Part shown: positions 13,740 to 17,120 of the stretch, piece after piece
Position numbering within the stretch: position 1 is the first letter of the stretch
How the letters are laid out: each line of letters opens with the position of its first letter
Assembly (NCBI GenBank): GCA_039819185.1
Contig: JBCBSK010000074.1
Coordinates: forward strand, 1-17,120
Length of the DNA stretch: 17,120 nucleotides
Source: JBCBSK01 sp039819185
GTDB lineage: Bacteria > Pseudomonadota > Alphaproteobacteria > Rhizobiales > Tepidamorphaceae
Direction of reading: 5' to 3'
Translations under genes and position numbers: made by a program
Notes under the pieces: model-generated
The model's input: only the letters and a program-made list of their open reading frames with translations
Database searches by the model: none
Told to the model about the DNA's origin: nothing

Positions 13740-16712
13740 TCAGCCGCCGAGGGCGCTCTCCATGAACGTCTCAAGCTGTTGTAAGTGTTTCGACATCAGA
13801 CCGGTTGCTGTTGCAGCCGCAGCCTGGCGGCCGGCATAGCGGGCGCGGCCATGCTTGGCCTTGATCTGGGTAAGCACCCATTCGATGTTCGGTTCGGCAT
13901 AGGACCAGGCGCCCTGATTGCGCGGCTCTTCCTGACACCACACCATCTCGGCCTGTTTGAAGCGGCCGAGTTCTGTCACCAGCGCCTTGGCTGGGAACGG
14001 ATAGAGCTGTTCGAGTCGCAACAGGTAGATATCCTCAATGCCGCGCTTATCGCGCTCCTCCATAAGATCATAATAGACCTTGCCGGAGCACATCACCACG
14101 CGGCGGATTTTCTCATCGGCAACGAGTTTAAGATCAGTGCCGTGGCCCATTTCCGCGTCATCCCAGAGGATGCGGTGGAAGCTGGTGCCCTCGTCGAGCT
14201 CCTCGAGTGCCGAGACGCACTTCTTGTGCCGCAGTAGCGATTTGGGTGTCATCAGGATGAGCGGCTTGCGGAAATCGCGATGCAATTGCCGGCGCAGGAT
14301 ATGGAAGTAGTTTGCCGGCGTCGAGCAGTTGGCGACCTGCATGTTGTCCTGGGCGCACATCTGCAGAAAGCGCTCGAGGCGGGCCGAGGAGTGTTCCGGC
14401 CCCTGCCCTTCATAGCCATGCGGCAACAGGCAGACGAGGCCTGACATCCTGAGCCACTTCATCTCGCCCGAGGAGATGAACTGGTCAAACAAGACTTGCG
14501 CACCGTTGGCGAAATCCCCGAACTGGGCTTCCCAGCAGACGAGCGCCTTGGGCTCTGCAAGCGAATAGCCATATTCGTAGCCGAGCACCGCTTCTTCAGA
14601 CAGCATCGAGTTGATGACGTCATAGCGCTCCTGGTCATCGGCGAGACTGTTGAGCGGAATGTGACGGCGCTCATCGGCCTGGTCATAGAGCACCGAATGG
14701 CGTTGGGAGAAGGTGCCGCGCTCCACGTCCTGACCTGACATGCGAACTGGAAAGCCTTCGGTCAGCAGCGTCCCGAAAGCGAGCGCCTCCGCGGTCGCCC
14801 AATCGAGCCCCTGGCCCGATTCGATGATCTTGCGGCGATTGTCCTGGAAGCGCTGGATCGTCCGGTGCGGGGTGAAGCCTGGCGGCACCTCGGTCAGCTT
14901 TAGGCCGATCCACTTCAGCTTGTTGACGTCAACGCCGGTCTTGCCGCGCCGTGCACCGTCTTTTTCGGCGGTCGACAGCCCACTCCATCGACCGTCCAAC
15001 CAGTCGGCCTTGTTCGGCTTATAGGCCTGGCCTGCCTCGAACTCTCCTTCGAGTTGCTGGCGCCATTCAGCGCGCCATTGATCGACCTCGCCCGATTTGA
15101 GCAGGCCTTCCTTTTCGAGTTTTTCGGAATAGATCGTGCCGACCGTCGGATGGTTGCGAATCGCCTTGTACATAATCGGCTGGGTGAACGACGGCTCGTC
15201 ACCCTCATTGTGGCCGAAGCGGCGATAACAGAACATGTCGACGACGACAGGCTTTCCAAACTTCTGGCGGAACTCGGTGGCGATCTTGGCGCAGAACACC
15301 ACTGCTTCGGGGTCGTCGCCGTTGCAATGCAAGATCGGCGCTTCGATCATCTTCGCGACATCCGACGGATAGGGCGACGAGCGCGATAACCGCGGATTGG
15401 TCGTAAAGCCGATCTGATTGTTGATGATGAAATGCAGCGAGCCACCGGTCCGGTGGCCTTTCAGGCCCGACAGGCCGAAGCACTCCGCCACAACGCCCTG
15501 GCCGGCGAAGGCTGCATCACCATGGATCAGCAGCGGCAGAACGTTCGAGCGGTTGCGCGACTGGGTCTCGGGATCGAGCGGGTTGAGCTGGTCCTGCTTG
15601 GCCCGCGCCTTGCCGAGCACCACCGGGTTGACGATCTCAAGGTGCGAGGGGTTCGCGGTCAGCGACAGGTGAACGTTGTTGCCGTCGAACTCACGGTCCG
15701 ACGAAGCGCCGAGGTGGTATTTGACGTCGCCGGAACCTTCGACCTCATCGGGCGCGTAGGAGCCGCCCTTGAACTCGTGGAAGATCGCGCGATGTGGCTT
15801 TCCCATCACCTGGGCGAGGACATTGAGCCGGCCCCTATGCGCCATGCCCAGCACGACATCGCGAATGCCGAGATTGCCGCCGCGCTTGATGACCTGTTCG
15901 AGCGCCGGAATGATCGATTCTCCGCCATCGAGGCCGAAGCGCTTGGTGCCGGTATATTTCAGGTCGATGAACTTCTCGAAGCCTTCGGCCTGGAGGATCT
16001 TGTTCAGGATCGCTTTCTTGCCGAGGTCCGTGAAGTTGACCTCCTTATCGGGCCCCTCAATGCGCTCCTGGATCCAGGCCTTCTCGGCCGGGTCGGAGAT
16101 GTGCATGAACTCGATGCCGATCGACTGGCAATAGGTGCGGCGAAGGATCGCCAGGATCTCCCGCACGGTGGCGAATTCAAGTCCCAGCACGTGGTCAATG
16201 AAGATTTTGCGGTCGAGATCTTCTTCCTCGAAACCATAGGCGTGCGGATGCAATTCTGCGTGATCGCGCAAAGTCGCGAGCCCGAGCGGATCGAGATCGG
16301 CGTGGAAATGGCCGCGCATGCGATAGGCGCGGATCATCATCAGCGCCCGGATCGAATCACGCGTTGCCTGCTGGACATCCGAATCGGAGAGTTCGACGCC
16401 CTTGCCCTGGGCGGTCGCCTTGATCTTGTCGGTGAGATGCGCCTCGACCGGTCCCCAGTTCGAATCAAGCGCCGAGACGAGTTCACCATTGACGGCCACC
16501 GGCCAGTCGGGGCGCTGCCAGGACGGGCCTTGCGCACCGGTCACGACATCGTCGCGGCTGTCCTTCAGCGCTCCGAAGAAGTCACGCCACTCAGCGTCGA
16601 CGGTGCCTGGATTGTCCTGATAGCGAGCATGAAGCTCTTCAATATAGCCGGCATTGGTGCCGTAGAGGAAGGATGTCCTAGCGAAACGGTCGTTTTCGTC
16701 CTGGCGCGCCAT
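13740..16712 (-). CDS. odhA: 2-oxoglutarate dehydrogenase E1 component
   Basis: 990 residues (synonym sucA), typical of alphaproteobacteria and longer than the 933 of E. coli. It decarboxylates 2-oxoglutarate with thiamine diphosphate and succinylates the E2 lipoyl group, the committed TCA step after 2-oxoglutarate. The N-terminal E2-binding segment begins FARTSFLYGTNAGYIEELHA. H292 in GMAHRGRLNVLAQ is a conserved active-site residue. The cofactor motif begins GDAAFAGQG at G398-D399 and ends NNQIGFTT about 30 residues later. The C-terminal half is the transketolase-like pyrimidine domain (LLPHGYEGQGPEHSSARLER) and the E1-specific end, including WCQEEPRNQGAW. The start MARQDENDRFARTSF is the family's usual one, yet no Shine-Dalgarno lies 5-12 bases upstream; the nearest, GGAGG, is 23-28 bases away within a hairpin. 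Confidence 0.97.
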   Translation of the reverse strand: MARQDENDRFARTSFLYGTNAGYIEELHARYQDNPGTVDAEWRDFFGALKDSRDDVVTGAQGPSWQRPDWPVAVNGELVSALDSNWGPVEAHLTDKIKATAQGKGVELSDSDVQQATRDSIRALMMIRAYRMRGHFHADLDPLGLATLRDHAELHPHAYGFEEEDLDRKIFIDHVLGLEFATVREILAILRRTYCQSIGIEFMHISDPAEKAWIQERIEGPDKEVNFTDLGKKAILNKILQAEGFEKFIDLKYTGTKRFGLDGGESIIPALEQVIKRGGNLGIRDVVLGMAHRGRLNVLAQVMGKPHRAIFHEFKGGSYAPDEVEGSGDVKYHLGASSDREFDGNNVHLSLTANPSHLEIVNPVVLGKARAKQDQLNPLDPETQSRNRSNVLPLLIHGDAAFAGQGVVAECFGLSGLKGHRTGGSLHFIINNQIGFTTNPRLSRSSPYPSDVAKMIEAPILHCNGDDPEAVVFCAKIATEFRQKFGKPVVVDMFCYRRFGHNEGDEPSFTQPIMYKAIRNHPTVGTIYSEKLEKEGLLKSGEVDQWRAEWRQQLEGEFEAGQAYKPNKADWLDGRWSGLSTAEKDGARRGKTGVDVNKLKWIGLKLTEVPPGFTPHRTIQRFQDNRRKIIESGQGLDWATAEALAFGTLLTEGFPVRMSGQDVERGTFSQRHSVLYDQADERRHIPLNSLADDQERYDVINSMLSEEAVLGYEYGYSLAEPKALVCWEAQFGDFANGAQVLFDQFISSGEMKWLRMSGLVCLLPHGYEGQGPEHSSARLERFLQMCAQDNMQVANCSTPANYFHILRRQLHRDFRKPLILMTPKSLLRHKKCVSALEELDEGTSFHRILWDDAEMGHGTDLKLVADEKIRRVVMCSGKVYYDLMEERDKRGIEDIYLLRLEQLYPFPAKALVTELGRFKQAEMVWCQEEPRNQGAWSYAEPNIEWVLTQIKAKHGRARYAGRQAAAATATGLMSKHLQQLETFMESALGG

Positions 16713-16724
16713 GTGACTGTTAAG

Positions 16725-16740
16725 GGAGGGGGACCCCTCC
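16725..16740. promoter_or_regulatory. GC-rich hairpin holding the only Shine-Dalgarno-like sequence before odhA
   Basis: GGAGGG-GGAC... with partner CCCTCC: six to seven pairs around a short loop, ending 13 bases before the odhA ATG. On the minus strand the first arm reads GGAGGGG, the best ribosome-binding match in the leader, but it lies too far from the start and would be paired in this stem. A role in odhA translation is inference. Confidence 0.4.
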
Positions 16741-16760
16741 GCCTCTCTGGGTTGGAAGCA

Positions 16761-16786
16761 GGTGGTGCGGGGGAGCCCGCACCACC
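16761..16786. promoter_or_regulatory. Perfect 11-pair hairpin between sucD and odhA
   Basis: GGTGGTGCGGG-GGAG-CCCGCACCACC: an exact 11-base inverted repeat with a four-base loop, the strongest stem in the window. It is about 125 bases past the sucD stop and 49 upstream of the odhA start. On the minus strand TGCTTCCAACC follows, without a U-run, so it is not a canonical intrinsic terminator. It could be an incomplete terminator that sets the ratio of sucD to odhA message, an RNA-processing site, or a copy of a dispersed palindrome. Confidence 0.65.
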
Positions 16787-16910
16787 GGTCTTGGATGTTG
16801 TCTAACCTGCATCATGTCGGGAAAAACATGGCAGTTTCAACTCAACGAATGGGCAAGACACGCGTCCGTGTGTCGATTTTGACGACTGGCAAGGATCCGC
16901 GCGGCGGAAT

Positions 16911-17120
16911 TCAACCTTTGAGGACCTCGACCAAGGTCGCGCCGAGGCGTGCCGGCGAAGGCGAGACGGTGATTCCAGCCGCTTCCATGGCCTCGATCTT
17001 GGAGTCGGCACCGCCCTTGCCGCCGGACACGATTGCGCCAGCATGGCCCATGGTGCGGCCCGGAGGTGCGGTACGGCCCGCGATGAAGCCGACCATAGGC
17101 TTCTTGCGGCCCCTCTTGGC
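16911..17120 (-). CDS. sucD: Succinyl-CoA ligase (ADP-forming) alpha subunit, C-terminal part; gene continues past window edge
   Basis: The last 69 codons are visible. The frame stays open to the window edge, reading AKRGRKKPMVGFIAGRTA, so the ATG at 17096 is internal. The phosphohistidine that carries phosphate during catalysis is in RTMGHAGAIVSGGKG (His codon 17043-17045). The end, ARLGATLVEVLKG, is the family's usual C-terminus. The enzyme converts succinyl-CoA to succinate with substrate-level ADP phosphorylation, the step after the complex encoded downstream. The family is about 290-300 residues, so about three quarters lies outside. sucC presumably precedes it but is not in the window. 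Confidence 0.95.
   Translation of the reverse strand, partial: AKRGRKKPMVGFIAGRTAPPGRTMGHAGAIVSGGKGGADSKIEAMEAAGITVSPSPARLGATLVEVLKG

Noticed and set aside
13985..14030. TTCGAGTC with nearby GC pairs suggesting a tRNA T-arm
   Set aside because: No cloverleaf or anticodon arm can be drawn around it and it lies inside odhA coding sequence.
15432..16805. Long plus-strand ORF (457 codons) opposite odhA
   Set aside because: It lies antisense to a full-length, motif-complete odhA; GC-rich codon use leaves the opposite frame open. Its translation shows no recognisable domain.
1..17120. A new defence, mobile or biosynthetic system
   Set aside because: Nearly every gene is a recognised core-metabolism or DNA-maintenance gene in a typical alphaproteobacterial arrangement; only the small exported protein and the four-helix membrane protein are unassigned, and they are not linked.

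Overview
This is about 17 kb of GC-rich chromosome (roughly 60-65% G+C by eye) from an alphaproteobacterium. The evidence is the order sucD-odhA-odhB-...-lpdA with short membrane genes between odhB and lpdA, an OdhA beginning MARQDENDRFARTSFLYG, and an ethylmalonyl-CoA-pathway type acyl-CoA dehydrogenase. Hyphomicrobiales or a neighbouring order is my best guess; genus cannot be told. I see no rRNA, tRNA, IS element, prophage or CRISPR array.

Layout. (1) Positions 1-1775, plus strand: the 3' part of a PLP-dependent trans-sulfuration enzyme, then a YihY/BrkB membrane protein. (2) 1790-5825, minus strand: an acyl-CoA dehydrogenase with an N-terminal extension, probably (2S)-methylsuccinyl-CoA dehydrogenase (mcd), and upstream of it priA. 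The 157 bases between them hold four inverted repeats, including a 30-base near-perfect palindrome. (3) 5950-8547, plus strand: a transaldolase, a small VOC-fold protein, the tyrosine recombinase xerC, and after a 219-base gap a small exported acidic protein. (4) 8575-17120, minus strand: a run of genes read sucD, odhA(sucA), odhB(sucB), MAPEG, LysE-type exporter, four-helix membrane protein, lpdA, panB. Spacing is tight from odhB onward (4-base overlap to about 50 bases), while the sucD-odhA (197 bases) and odhA-odhB (119 bases) gaps carry strong hairpins.

How the genes work together. odhA, odhB and lpdA encode the E1, E2 and E3 components of the 2-oxoglutarate dehydrogenase complex; sucD encodes the next TCA-cycle enzyme, so one strand carries two consecutive TCA steps. 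panB starts CoA (pantothenate) synthesis and lies 20 bases after lpdA, so it is probably co-transcribed with a CoA-consuming complex. If mcd is correctly named, the organism assimilates acetyl-CoA through the ethylmalonyl-CoA pathway. priA (replication restart) and xerC (dimer resolution) are housekeeping DNA-maintenance genes.

The region is mostly core metabolism. I did not find a new defence, mobile or biosynthetic system. The points most worth a second look are the inverted repeats ahead of mcd, the hairpins in the suc/odh gaps (one sits just ahead of an odhA start that lacks a normal Shine-Dalgarno), the three membrane genes inside the odh run, the lpdA-panB coupling, the transaldolase/aldolase residue assignment, and the small exported protein.
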